Shown: positions 45,660 through 57,249 of the stretch, in pieces | Layout of the letters: every line of letters starts with the position of its first letter | Position numbering within the stretch: position 1 is the first letter of the stretch | Source: Humulus lupulus | Lineage: Eukaryota > Streptophyta > Magnoliopsida > Rosales > Cannabaceae | Direction of reading: 5' to 3' | NCBI RefSeq assembly: GCF_963169125.1 | Contig: NC_084802.1 | Coordinates: 21,483,107 to 21,547,106, forward strand | Length of the DNA: 64,000 nt | Made by a program: the position numbers and the translations under genes | Notes under the pieces: generated by a model | Databases searched by the model: none | What the model was told of the DNA's origin: nothing | Seen by the model: the letters and a program-made list of their open reading frames with translations, nothing else

Positions 45660-48600
45660 GGGCCACCCGTTCATTTGGAAATTTTCTTATTTTCTCCTTT
45701 CTTCTCAGTCTCAAAAAACCCTCCCTTTCTTCCGGTTACTGTTCCCATCATTCCAGAAGCTCAGGCGCGAGAGCTCCTTTGAGGCTTTGGCACCAGCAGT
45801 TTCAACAGGACTCCAACCCAGGCGACCCTTTCATCCTCCTCACAGTAAAACATTCTGTAAGTTCTCCGCTTATGCATGCTTTAAATTTCCTTTTCACTGT
45901 TGCTTAGGTAAATTGTTTCTGTAGCTGCATGCAGTATCCTGCTGGTTTTTGTGGGTATGATAGGCGTAGGTTTTTATTTCAGGGCATCGACCGTAGAGAA
46001 AACCATTTAGGAGTACGACTCAAAGGGTACACTTTCTGGGGAAATTTTCTGGGTAGAAATTTTGTTTGCCTGTTTGAAATAACTAGCTTTTAGGGTGCAA
46101 AAACCGGGTAGCTTAGGGGGTACGCTTCGCAAGCAGTTTTGCACTGTTTGCCTACTGAAACTTTCCTTCCAAGGAAAACTTTTTTATTCTAACCCTCCTG
46201 ACACACGGATTCCGAGTAATCGGGGATCTGTTGGGAGCACAGGCGCATGTTCATAGAACCGCGTGGTCTCACTCTCCACGGGTTGAGATTACGTCAGCCC
46301 GTGTAAAGGAAACACTTCGCGTCAAATTCTTTCCTATGCTTAGGTCGCCTTTTCTAAATTTTCTTCTTTTGTTCATTAGGCGACCAGATGGGACCAAAGA
46401 AGAACGCCTTTAAGAAGACTGTTGGCAGCTCATCTTCTCAGCAAGCCAAAGGAAATGAGGTGGTCACGGACTCTCCAATCCCTGTTTTCGGTCCAGCCGT
46501 GGAGCAGAAGCTCGAGGTGGGGCCCGACGCTTTCTTCGAGGCTGAGAGGATCGTCTCAAAGATCACCAACCAGGGGAAAGTGAATAAGATATTCCTTTCC
46601 CACAATATTGAGATTGGGAGGGGTGCCCTAAACGCCCGACCTCCCCTAGAAGGCAAGCGGAGCTGCGCACCGCTCGATGAGGAATATGCGGCCTAGAGTG
46701 ACGAGCACTTCATGGCTGGGGCCTTCCTTCCGCTAGACCAGTACTTCGCGGATTTTCTTAATTACGTGAAGCTGGCTCCTTTCCAGCTCCCCCCTCACTT
46801 ATATCATTTGCTAGCGGGGTTGAGATACTTATTCCTGAAGCAGGAATGGGAGGTCCCCACGCCGGCAGACATCCTTTACTTTTTCTGCCTCAAGGCCAGC
46901 CCGGAGAAGAGGGGGCGAGACGACGGGTTCTACTATCTGACCCGTTTTCCAAACACGTCTGCGGTCATCGAGCTACCCAGCCACCCCAATGACTTTAAAG
47001 ACTAGTTCTTCATGCCCAAGGGGTTTCGCAATTGCGAACATCACTATTTCAACCGCCCTCGTAAGTACCCTTTGCTCTTAGCTCGTATGTTAATTATTGA
47101 TTAGCTTCCTTTATTAGTTCCTGACTTAGAAACAATCATGCAGCCATTTTTGCGAGGACGACCAAGTCTGTGACCCTCGGGGGTCAATACAAGACATTGG
47201 CGGGGCTACCCCCCAGCGAAAAAGGACTATCGCCAGCTTGTGTCAGACGAGACGATGCTGGCGTACAAGCTAATCTCTCTAGGCCAGACTTTGGCCTTGA
47301 GGAGACTGCAGGGCCTCCCCCCAGCTCGCGAGATGGCGCCCATCCTTGAGGAGGAGGCCGCGGGAGAAGAAGAGGACGAGAAGGATGAGGTGTCCCTCGT
47401 GCGGCGGAAGCGGGTGCTGGAGGTCGCCCAAGAAACGGATGTGGAGAGGGCCCGGTCTGGAGCAACAGCCGGTCCCTCTGGGCAAGGTAATCCTTATATG
47501 TTTAGGGACTTAGATAGGGCCACTGCAGACCTTTGGTTAGCTAGGTTCAATCCCAACCAGCCCGTTCATCGCTATCGAAGTGACCCAGACCGTGACGTAA
47601 CCTTGCTCCAATGCATTGACCAGCTCGTACTAGGACCTGACATGAGCTGCCCTAGGGGTACTGTAGTCATAGATAATACCCTAGCCTTTAGGTCGGTCTT
47701 TTTTGAGGAGTACGGGACCAACCTTCTGTCGTGGCCCTCCCTTCGGGAGGGTATAGTAGCTCCGGGTCTTAGGCAGTACGTAGAAGAGTCTAGTCCCAAG
47801 CCAGATTCGTACCCAGAGCCTCTTCCAGCCCGTGAAGTCGTTATCCTAGATTCCCCTGCTGCAGCTCCAGGGCCAGTGGTCGTGACCATAGATTCCTCCT
47901 CTAGCTCGGAGGGTAGGATCCCTTTCGATATATACTTGAGATCTGTCTTCCCTTTTACTTTTGTTGTCTTGCATAAATATTTTTACTTGTATATTAATAC
48001 TTTGCCTTTGCTTTATCAGAGGAGATGTCTCAGCCCGAGAGCAACGATCTGTGAGCTATGTTCCCTGGAGGGAACCCTTCCTCTGGGGCCTCTGGGCCCA
48101 TGGTGAAAAAGCTCCGACTGGTGAAGAAGGCCATCGGGAGTACCTCCAAGTCCCTGGCGAAGGGGAAAACCAGGCTCCGACAGCTCAGGAGAAAGTGCCT
48201 CCACCCCCTCCTGTAATGAAGATGCCTCCGCCTCCCCCGCGAGCTCCCGCCCCTGTTCGGGAAACGGAGGTGCCCCCCGGGACCTTGTCAACCACAACCC
48301 CCGAGGTGCGCGTCCCGGTGAACCCCCGGGCTCTGGAGAAGATCCTCGATGTCTATCGGGGGATGGTCTATGAGACAGCAAGGTACACCGTGGACCATTA
48401 CTACAATGCCGCCGAGAGGGACCTGCAGGCGATCGAGACGAGGAGCCCGGAGAATGTGATGGAGTCTTCACTGGGGATGGCTCTCATGGTAAGTTGGCCT
48501 TGCCATTTGTATTCCTTGGTCGTATGCATCACATGTTCGTGTTTGTTTTTTTTTCTCCAAGGCAGTTGCCTTAATATCTTTTGGTCTTTCAGGGTGCCTT

Positions 48601-49042
48601 GGCTCTCCACCGGAGCATATCCCGCTCTAGGGCTCGGCTCGAGGATATGAGGGGCGAGCACCAGACTACTTTGGCCACCCTTAAGACTGCCCAAAAGCAG
48701 GAGCAGGATGCCAAGGATGCCCTCGCGACTGTGCAGGCTAAGCTGGATGCATCCCGACCTATGCTGCAGGAGGCCGAGGCAACCAAGGCTGCCCTAGCCG
48801 CTGCGAGGACTGAGCTCGAGGAGGCCAGGGCCGCTCGGGCCGCACTGGACGCCACGAAAGACAAGGCTGAGGAGGCCAAGGCTGCCCTGGCAACGAAGAG
48901 GGCAGCTTCCAGCTCCTCCATGGAGGCTATGCTGTACCACTATTGGGTCTTCAACCTAGATGGTGACTTCTCCTTTCTGGGGGTGGACGCATGGGACAGC
49001 TTCCTGGAGAAGTTCTCGCCTTCAGTAAGAGGCGCCCTCTGA
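45660..49042 (+). pseudogene. Spliced antisense gene of element B, five-exon model
   Basis: Predicted exons: 5' UTR to 45856; 46380-47060 (ATG 46388); 47144-47912; 48020-48488; 48593-49042 (TGA). Introns are GT-AG: donors GTAAGT at 45857, 47061 and 48489 and GTAGGA at 47913; acceptors TTCATTAG, AATCATGCAG, TTTATCAG and TCTTTCAG. Exon 2 holds the domain (MAGAFLPLDQYFADF, APFQLPPHLYHLLAGL, TPADILYFFCLKASP, DDGFYYLTRFP). Exon 3 has an acidic stretch (EEEAAGEEEDEKDE), exon 4 a proline-rich stretch, exon 5 an alanine-rich coiled coil (ARTELEEARAARAALDATKD). Damage: TAG for W before SDEHFMAG and in FKD-stop-FFMPKGF, and a 1-bp frameshift near 47222. Pfam's 'putative gypsy type transposon' is the likely family; role unknown. 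Confidence 0.75.
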
Positions 49043-49269
49043 GACTGGGGAGACTCCCACAGCCGCCGACCAGGAGGGCGAGGTGGTGACTTCATTGGAG
49101 CAGCCTGGCGGGGCCTAGGACTTCTTTTCTTTTTACCATTCGAACATTTTTTTTTGTAACTTTGTATGAGGTTTTTCTAACCTCGAGACAATTGGCTTTA
49201 TCAATTTTTTGCTTTTAATTGATTTATCTCCTTTTGCCTCTATGCATTTTGGTAATAGTCTTAGTTTTT

Positions 49270-49965
49270 TGTTGGTGCTGTGATTGACATTTTATGCTTT
49301 TCTAGGAAAAACATGCTAATCAATTTTGAACCAACTTCTAAGATAAGTCCTGGTTGTATCCTGGACATTAAATTAAAAACTTAGTTCGCGTTAATTTTTT
49401 ATTAATATCTCGTGCTTTTTAAAAAAGACAACGATCAATCAATTTGAATTAACTTCTAAGTTTTAGGACCTGGTTATATCCAGGACGTTAATTTGAAAAC
49501 TTAGTCCGTGTTAATTCTTGATTAATATCTTGTGCTTTTTAAGAAAAACAACGATTAATCAATTTGAATTAACTTCTAAGTTTTAGGACCTGGTTACATC
49601 CAGGACGTTAATTTGAAAACTTAGTCCGTGTTAATTCTTGATTAATATCTTGTGCTTTTTAATAAAAACACCGATCAATTAATTTGAATTAACTTCTAAG
49701 TTTTTGGACCTGGTTACATCCAGGATGTTAATTTGAAAACTTAGTCCGTGTTAATTCTTGATTAATATCTTCTGCTTTTTTTAAAAAACACTGATCAATC
49801 AATTTGAATTAACTTCTAAGTTTTTTAGGACGACCTGGTTATATCCAGGATACGACTTAGTTCGCATTAATCCTTTATCAATATCTCGTGCTTTTTAAGA
49901 AAAACATCAATCAATCGATTTGAATCAACTTCTAAGTCTTTAGGGCGACCTGGTTATTTCCAGGC
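49270..49965. repeat. 120-bp tandem array, about 5.5 copies
   Basis: AATTTGAATTAACTTCTAAG begins at 49441, 49561, 49681 and 49801, an exact 120-bp period. Degenerate copies lie before (near 49323) and after (near 49919). Each unit contains TTAATTCTTGATTAATATCT, a CTTTTTAA(G/A)AAAAAC block and GACCTGGTTA(T/C)ATCCAGGA. The array lies between the stop of the antisense gene and the end of pol, which converge here. Confidence 0.93.
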
Positions 49966-50109
49966 ACCATATGCCCCCCAAGTAATTAGGAAAGGGTCTT
50001 TCGTGGTTACTTGAAATTACATTCGCAAATAAACAATAATGAAAAAATATTTAATTCTCATTGCTTAATAAACAAAAAATGGCATTTCTGAGTAAGCCTT
50101 ACAAAGGTA

Positions 50110-51567
50110 TCATTGATAATATTTCTTCAAATGGATGGCGTTCCAAGTTCGTGGGACTGCTTCCCCATTAAGTCGAGCTAACATGTAGGTTCCTTCCTTT
50201 ATGACCTCAATTACTTGGTACGACCCTTCTCAGTTTGGTCCCAATACTCCATCTTTGGGATCTTTACTGGCTAAAAGGACTCTCCTGAGGACCAGATCTC
50301 CAATTCTAAAGGCACGCCTTTTGACCTTTGAGTTGAAATAACGAGTGATTTTTTGTTGATAATGCGCGAGCTGGAGCTGTGAATCTTCTCGCATTTCCTC
50401 AATCAGGTCGAGGGACGCGCAAAGTAGTTCGGGATTGCGGTCCTAGTCATACGCCTGGACTCTATGCGAAGATACCTTTATCTCGACAGGAAGAACTGCC
50501 TCACTCGCAAAAGCTAGGGAGAAAGGAGTATGACCAGTAGGAGTTCGATGTGAGGTCCGGTATGCCCACAGTACCTGGGGGAGCTGTTCTGGCCAGACTC
50601 CCTTGGCTTCGTCTAGTCTCTTCTTAAGGCTCACCTTTAGTGTCTTATTGACGACCTCGACCTGCCCATTTGCCTGGGGGCAGGCCACGGAGGAGAAGCT
50701 TTTCACAATGTCGTACCTTTCACAGAATTCGGTGAAGAGGTCGCTGTCGAACTGTGTCCCATTGTCTGATATGATTTTCTTTGGCAGCCCGAACCGACAG
50801 ATAATGCTTTTGACCACGAAGTCGAGGACTCTCTTGGAAGTGATTGTTGCCAAGGGTTTTGCCTCAGCTCACTTGGTGAAGTAGTTGATAGCCACCACCG
50901 CGTAACAGACCCCTCCCTTTCCAGTAGGGAGGGTGCCAATCAGGTCGATTCCCCAGACCGCGAATGGCCACGGGGACGAGATCATCTTCAGCTCGACTGG
51001 GGGAGCTCGGGTAACTATGGCGAATCGCTGGCACTTGTCACATTTCTTGAGGTAAGAGATCGAGTCCTTTGACAGAGTGAGCCCGTAATATCCATGCCTT
51101 AAGATTTTTAGGGCCAAACTTTGCCCCCCAGTGTGATCTCCGCAAAAACCCTCATGCACCTCCCGCAAAATGGTCTTTGCTTTCCCTGACAGAACACATT
51201 GCAGGAGAGGTAGGGAGTGCCCACGTCGGTACAATAGACCATCTACCACCGTATACCTTGGAGCCTGGTAAAGTACCCGCCTTGCGTCATTACGCTCTTT
51301 AGGTAACTTTCCTTTGGTGAGATATTCGAGGATGGGGGTCATCCAGGTCGGTGTGGCGTCGATCATCTCGTTCTCTGCCTTGACTTCTTCTATGCTTGGT
51401 TTCTCCAGGAATTCTACCGGTACTAACCCCAAAGTCTCCGTCTCCCCGGAGGTAGCAAGCTTGGCGAGGGCGTCTACGTTGGCGTTCTGCTCCTGAGGTA
51501 TCTGTTTGATTGAGCCCCGTTCAAATGAAGACAACTCGACTTTTACCTTGGCCAAGTAAGCAGCCAT
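50110..51567 (-). pseudogene. Element B integrase
   Basis: Minus strand: MAAYLAKVKVELSSF (end of RNase H), then the zinc-binding part HEGFCGDHTGGQSLALKILR with KKCDKCQRFA. The core follows: WGIDLIGTLPTGKGG, FTK-stop-AEAKPLATITSKRV, IISDNGTQFDSDLF, PQANGQVEVVNKTLK. The D, D and E of the catalytic triad are all retained. The C-terminal part (GHTPFSLAFASEAVLPVE, FRIGDLVLRRVLLA, GPN-stop-EGSYQV, PRTWNAIHLKKYYQ) lacks a chromodomain. Stops replace W (twice, TGG to TGA) and probably E (YD-stop-DRNPE). Confidence 0.93.
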
Positions 51568-51600
51568 CTTGGTTCCCCGTGCTTGGTATTCACCTAGTAC

Positions 51601-53451
51601 TTAGTTTACCACGAGCTGGGAATCGCTAAAACACTGAACAGAGCTGGCCTTCAGCTCTCGGGCCACCCTCAGCCCAGCCAGTAAAGCTTCGTATTCAACC
51701 TCATTATTGGAAGCCTTGAATTCAAATCTCAACGCCGAGTGGAATCTATGGCCTTCCGGGGATATCAAAATGATTCCAGCCCCGGAGCTGTTTTCGTTAG
51801 ATGAGCCATCTACGAAGACCTTCCATGATGCCTGGACCAAGGTGGCCTGTGTCGAATCCTCCATAGGATCTTCTCGGAATCCTGTGCATTCCGTCACAAA
51901 ATCAGCCAAGGCCTGGCTTTTTATTGTAGTTCACAGAGTATACAAAATCTCGAATTAGCTGAGCTCAATAGCCCACTTCAACAAACGTCTCGATGCTTCA
52001 GGTTTTTGCAAAACCTGCCTTAAAGGTTGATCGGTTATGACATGTATTGAGTGGGACTGGAAATACGGCCTGAGCTTTCGGGAGGCCGTGATAAGACATA
52101 ATGCCATCTTCTCCATCAACGGGTATCGGGACTCAGCCCCGAGAAGTCTCTTGCTGATGTAATAGACTGGTTTTTGAACCTGGTCTTCTTCTCGGGCCAA
52201 TATGGCACTAGCTGCATCTTCTGTGATAGCTAGGTAAAGGAAAAGAGGCTCTTGTGCCGTTGGTTTGGACAATATGGGTGGCTCAGCCAGATGTGCTTTC
52301 AGGTCGAGGAAGGCACATTCATACTCCTCTGTCCATTCGAACTTCTTATTTCCCCGGAGCAGGTTGTAGAATGGCAGGCACTTGTCGGTGGATTTAGAAA
52401 TAAACTGATTAAGGGCTGCCACCCTTCCTGTCAGGCCTTGAACGTCCTTTCGCAACTGAGGTGAGGGAAGCTCAAGCAACGACCTGATCTTATCGGGGTT
52501 CGCCTCGATTCCTCTAGTGTTGACAATGAAACCCAAGATTTTTTCAGACGCGACCCCGAAAGTGCACTTCTGCGGGTTAAGCCTCATGTCGTATTCTCTT
52601 AGTATCTTGAAGCATTCCTCCAGGTCGGAAACATGGTTATCAGCAGTTTTCGACTTGACCAACATGTCGTCAACGTACACTTCCATGTTCTTCCCGATCT
52701 GGTTGGCAAACATCCTATTCACCAATCTCTGGTATGTAGCACCGGCGTTCTTCAGCTCGAACGACATGACCTTGTAACAATAGATGTTAGTTGGGGTCAT
52801 GAAGCTAGTGTGCTCCTGGTCCGCTGGATTCATGGCGATCTGATTATAGCCCAAGTACGCATCCATACAGGATATGAGCTCGTGCCCTGCCGTGGCGTCT
52901 ACCAAATGGTCGATCCTTGGCAAGGGAAAACAGTCTTTAGGTCAAGCTTTGTTCAGATCGGAGAAGTCGATGCAGGTCCGCCATTTCCTATTGGGCTTTG
53001 GGACCAACACAGGATTGGCGACCCAGACCGAGAACCTAGCTTCGCAGATAAAGCCGCACTTTTTGAGTCGGGCTACTTCTTTTTCTAGGGCTTCAGCTCG
53101 AGTTGTTCCCAGGCGCCTCTGTTTCTGGGACTTCGCAGGCACGCTTTTATCTAAATGGAGGGTGTGCATGATAACGCTTGGACTAATTCCCACCATGTCC
53201 TCATGTGACCATGCGAACACATCCAGGTTCTCCTGCAGGAACTTGATCAGCTCCGCCTTCCTCTTGCCACAGAGGTTTTTCTCGAGCTTAACCATCTGTG
53301 AGGGATTCTGTGGATCAATTTTTACCTCCTCGAGCTCTTCGATAGCTTGGAGCTCGGACTTATCCTCGCCTACTCTTGGGTCTATATCATCACTTAGGAC
53401 GATACTTTCCCCTTCGGTGCATTGAGGTTTTTCAATCTCAAGATTAGGCAA
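51601..53451 (-). pseudogene. Element B reverse transcriptase and RNase H
   Basis: The order is a linker (LDVFAWSHEDMVGISPSV), RT with LVPKPNRKWRTCIDFSDLNK, PRIDHLVDATAGHELISCMD, AYLGYNQIAM, the catalytic YVDD (EVYVDDMLVKSK), the tether (LSKPTAQEPLFLYLAI) and RNase H (WKVFVDGSSNENSSGAGIIL, CFSDSQLVV). Breaks: TGA within NKA-stop-PKDCFPLPR (C expected), TAA in ELS-stop-FEILYT (GQ expected), a stop in YTL-stop-TTIKSQ, and TAA in VVN-stop-VLGEYQ (Q expected). RT and RNase H catalytic residues are intact. Confidence 0.94.
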
Positions 53452-53457
53452 AGGTTC

Positions 53458-54675
53458 CTAAGATTCCTCATTTCCATCCTGGATGGCCATCGTTAACTGC
53501 CCAGGTTTTAATTTTCCCTTCGTGGAAATGCTGTAGCATTCCCTGGTAGCAAGTTGATTGCCATGGACCGTGCAAATCATCGTGGAAGAGGGGAATTTCA
53601 GCGCGAGGTGGCGGATGGAGGTAACGGCTTCAAAATCTATAAGCGTAGGTCGACCTAAAATGGCATTGTACGCGACGGGACAGTCGATGACCATGAACTC
53701 GAGGAGTTTTGAGACTGTCCGAGGTCCCTCTCCTAAGGTGATCACCAGCTCGATCGTCCATATTGCCGCCGATCCTTCTCCAGAGAAACCATAAAGCATC
53801 ATGGAGGTTGCTTTCAACTCGGCGACAGACAAACCCATCTTCTCTAGCGTGGACCGGAATAGAAGGTTTACCGAGCTCCCATTATCGACCAGCACTCTCC
53901 TAGCCCTCTGATTAGCGAGCTGCACTGCTACGACCAGAGGGTCGTTATGAGGGAACTGAACGTGGATGGCATCTTCTTTAGTAAAAATGATTGGTTGCCT
54001 CTCCAATCGTTGCTGCTTTGGCAGATGCCGCTTGGGGACGAACTCCACTCCATTGTGAGCCTTAAGTTCGTTGACGTACCTCTGTTGGGCACCTCTGCTC
54101 GTGCCAGCCAAATGGGGACCCCTAGAGATTGTGGAGATCTCTCCTCCTATCACTGGAGGAAGGACTTCCTGATCTATCCGAGACCTGGGCTGACTGACAG
54201 GGACTTCCGGAGCTGGTCGGCTTGCGGGAACCCTGTTCCGCGCATATTGAGCCAAGGGGCCGGCTCGGATGAGAGTCTCGATCTCATCCTTTAGGTGTCT
54301 ACAGTCATCGGTATTGTGTCCAACGTTGTTGTGGAACCGACAAAACTTAGAAGGGTCTCGCTTTCCCTTCTGGTGCTTTAACGGCTCCGGCTTCTTCCAG
54401 GGGAGGCGAGCAGAGTTTGCTAGGAAGATGTTCTCCCTAGAGTGGGTGAGGTCCTTATAAGTCGCGTAGACCGGCTTAAATTTTTTTGCGGACTTATTCT
54501 TCTTTGGGCCGTGCTGGTTGCCCTCGCTGCTCCCCTTTCTCTTGCCTCCACCAAACTGGTTATTTTGTGTAACGGTCTCGGTCACTGTCATGACCTTCGT
54601 TCCTACTCCAGCGGGCTGCTCAGGGACCTGGCTGGTTCCTGCAGCTGAGGCTTGCACCTCCTCCAGGTTGATCAC
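53458..54675 (-). pseudogene. Element B gag C-terminus and protease
   Basis: A 405-codon frame starts with a Gln/Lys-rich segment, then KPVYATYKDLTHSRENIFLA, a zinc-finger-like FCRFHNNVGHNTDDCRHLKD, and the retropepsin motif RRVLVDNGSSVNLLF with LYGFSGEGS and YNAILGRPTLIDF. Tat elements usually have D-N-G-S-S where others have D-T/S-G-A/S. The frame is open throughout, ending at a stop before the RT linker. Confidence 0.92.
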
Positions 54676-54766
54676 CCCTGGGCCCTATTTAGGAATTCGT
54701 TTACGGAGCTGACCCCCTTCCTTTATATCTCGTTCAAAAGTCCCCCTCCGACGAGGATTCCAGTCC

Positions 54767-56437
54767 TTAAGCCACGAGCTTAGAGCTGTCATCTGCGTCT
54801 CTGGACCGAGCAGCGACGTTCGCGAATCTGCTCAGGTAAGCCTTCAGAGGCTCGCCGGGTTGTTGCCTAACGTTGGCCAGGGTGTCGGCCTTGACGCGAG
54901 CGGCCTGGGAAGCTCGGAATGCTCTCTTGAAGTCCGTAGAGAAAGTTTTCCACGAGCTGATTGACTGTTTCTTACTTTGTTTGAACCACTGCCTGGCTGG
55001 CCCAGTCAAGGTGGAGGGAAATATTAAACACCTTAGCTCGGGGCCAAAGTTGTGGGCCATCATTAGGGTATTGAACATACCCAAGTGATCTGACGGATCT
55101 CCGTCTCCATTGAATTTGGACAAGTGCGGCATACAGAAATCGAGCGGGTATGCCGTTGCTGCTATGCTGGGGGCGAAGAGCTCGAGTTCGTCCCCGGAAT
55201 CATATTCGTCCTTTTCTTTTTCTGATAGGAGCTTCCTCATCAGCTCCTCCATCTGAGCCAGGAGCTCAAGGGTTTTGTCCTGATTTCCTTGGTTGTTCCG
55301 GGGATGTTCGACAGCTCCGGACCTATTGTACGCGTTTGGCGGGTTATTGTCCCTCCTATCTTGAGATAGGTTATATGGGACATTCCCGCTGTCACGTACC
55401 TCGGACAGGTCTTCCCTTGGGCAAGCATGACTGCCGTTTCCCACTGGGTTTCCTCTTTGAGAGTTTAGACGATCTCAGAGGTCGTCTCTTGGGGTGGCTT
55501 GAGGACTTTGCACCGAGCTCAAACGTTGGCGCAGGTCTCCACCAGAAAGGTCACTTTGGTGGCTTCCGGTCCAATAGCTCCCGTTTGAGAAGCTCGGAGC
55601 CCGCCTCTGGAGAGGAGGATTCAGGACTTCTCTAGGCGCCCTGCTACGATGGGAAGGCCCTGCGGAAGGTGGATTTCTCCTACTGCTCCCATAAGCTAGA
55701 ATATCTCGGACTGGCTAAGGAGGAGACGAATATCTTATCGGTGAAGGAGGATACCTGACCGAGGATGCAATCCTGGTCCCGTCATGGCGGATTAGGTTAG
55801 GTAGGGGCCGCTTCGCTCTACCCTCCGCCGGGTCCAGTGCTTGGCGGTCTGAGCGAGGTGCCAGACGGTTGGCCGGGATGGGCTGTCACTGTGAGCCCTC
55901 TTCGAATCTCCTTCGAGAATTCCCTTGAGCCCTTCAGGATGCACTCGAGGGTGGAAGTGAGCTGGGAGTTGAAGTTCGGACCGATCGGTTGTACTACTGC
56001 TCGGCCCTGGGTAGTTCTTCAAAAGTGGTCTCTCAGTGGTGCGATGAGGGAGTAGAGTTTGATGTCGGGGGTCTGGCCGACTGGCAAGGCTTGGACCGAT
56101 TACCCCGGCGGGACTTAGGAGTTTCGCCTTGCCTCTTTCCAACGTTAGTGTCGGTTGTAAGAGGGGGTAGTCAGGCCAACACCTCCTGAATTTGCTGGTT
56201 AGCTTTCGCCAGCTGACTCCTTAGCTGTGCATTCTCCATCTCCACCGCCGTGTAGAAATCTGGGTTCGGATTAGGTGGTCGAGGAGCCGAACTTCCAGTG
56301 TCATCTTGGACTATTGGCTGCTTGCCTGGCCGCTGTTGAACCTCAGGGTTCTGATCATCGGGGGTGGCGACATGATGGGCCTCCTGCCCATCATGTTGGT
56401 CCGCCTCGTTACCATGTCTTGAGCGAGTGACCACCAT
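54767..56437 (-). pseudogene. Element B gag
   Basis: From the ATG at 56437 (MVVTRSRHGNEADQHDG) an N-terminal region of about 90 codons ends in a stop. Broken frames follow to 55444, then the Retrotrans_gag domain: YPLDFCMPHLSKFNGDGDPS, HLGMFNTLMMAHNF, LTGPARQWFKQ, FSTDFKRAFRASQAARVKAD and GEPLKAYLSRFA. A TAG after SSKLVA ends the domain. Confidence 0.88.
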
Positions 56438-56471
56438 GGTTGGGTATTTGCGATAACACCAATCTAACAAG

Positions 56472-56492
56472 CTCTCAATGAAAGCACCAAAC
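56472..56492 (-). other. Putative primer-binding site of element B
   Basis: Minus sense TTTGGTGCTTTCATTGAGAG right after the 5' LTR. Element A has the same with one or two changes (62647-62667). I cannot assign the tRNA. Confidence 0.6.
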
Positions 56493-57244
56493 TGTTGACG
56501 CAGTTCTTCACCAACAGGTAATTAATAGAATAAGAGAATGGGATTAGTGCTAAGTAATGAACCGTAACAGATGAATGATCTTAAAATAAAATGATGATAC
56601 GAATACTTTTTTTAGGTGGTTCAAAGGTTAAAATCCTTCTACTCCACCAGCCAATATTATTGCTAGTTTTCTGGTATTCTTTACAGGGTATTTCTTTACA
56701 CAATAGAATCCAACCCTTTGCAACTCCCAGGGTCTCCATATTTATAGGAGAGGGCACCTGGGGGTTAGCAAGGGGGGCCATCCTGTGACCTTCTTACCCA
56801 TCATGTCACTTCTGTGACATTCATGATTAATTCCTAAAACCTGACAAATGAAGTGTGGTCTAATCAATAGGTAAGGGGGATAATGGGCCGCACGGCCCAA
56901 CCCAGTCGTGGGTGCCTGAACACGCACGTTTATGTTGCGTGTCAAAGAATTCAGGGATATATCAGACACGTGATGTCTGATATATGCATGTTTACATTGC
57001 ATGGCTGACTTTATAAAGGGTCACAACTTCCAACTCAAGCTCGCACCTCGAGCTGGATGTCTTCTTAACCCGCGGTGTCTATACTTCTGACCGATTCCTC
57101 AGTACCCTTAGTAAGCCTTTGGTTACCTCGAGCTAAAGAGGTGGGAGCTGGATACAACAGCTCTGGGCACGTGGCATCCACGTGGCTGATATAATTATGC
57201 CATACCTCAGCTAGCTAATAGCTCGTGGAGAATTAGGGCGTACA
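56493..57244 (-). repeat. 5' LTR of element B
   Basis: 752 bp, plus strand TGTTGACGCAG to GGGCGTACA, paired with 44615-45367. Confidence 0.94.
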
Positions 57245-57249
57245 TCCCT

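Larger units (their letters stand above)
44615..57244 (-). mobile_element. Tat-type Ty3/gypsy element B (12.6 kb) inserted in element A
   Basis: LTRs 44615-45367 and 56493-57244 (about 96% identical by eye) bound gag, protease, RT, RNase H and integrase on the minus strand and a spliced plus-strand gene next to the 3' LTR. The TSD is GCCCT at 44610-44614 and TCCCT at 57245-57249, four of five bases; the coding context shows the G copy is original. Polypurine tract CTTGGGGGGCAAA (45368-45381, minus sense) and PBS-like sequence at 56472-56492 are in the right places. A 120-bp tandem array lies between antisense gene and pol. Numerous in-frame stops make it defective. Confidence 0.95.

Noticed and set aside
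48016..48921. Minus-strand frames opposite the element B antisense gene (151 and 110 codons)
   Set aside because: Shadows of the proline-rich and alanine-rich exons; no motifs.
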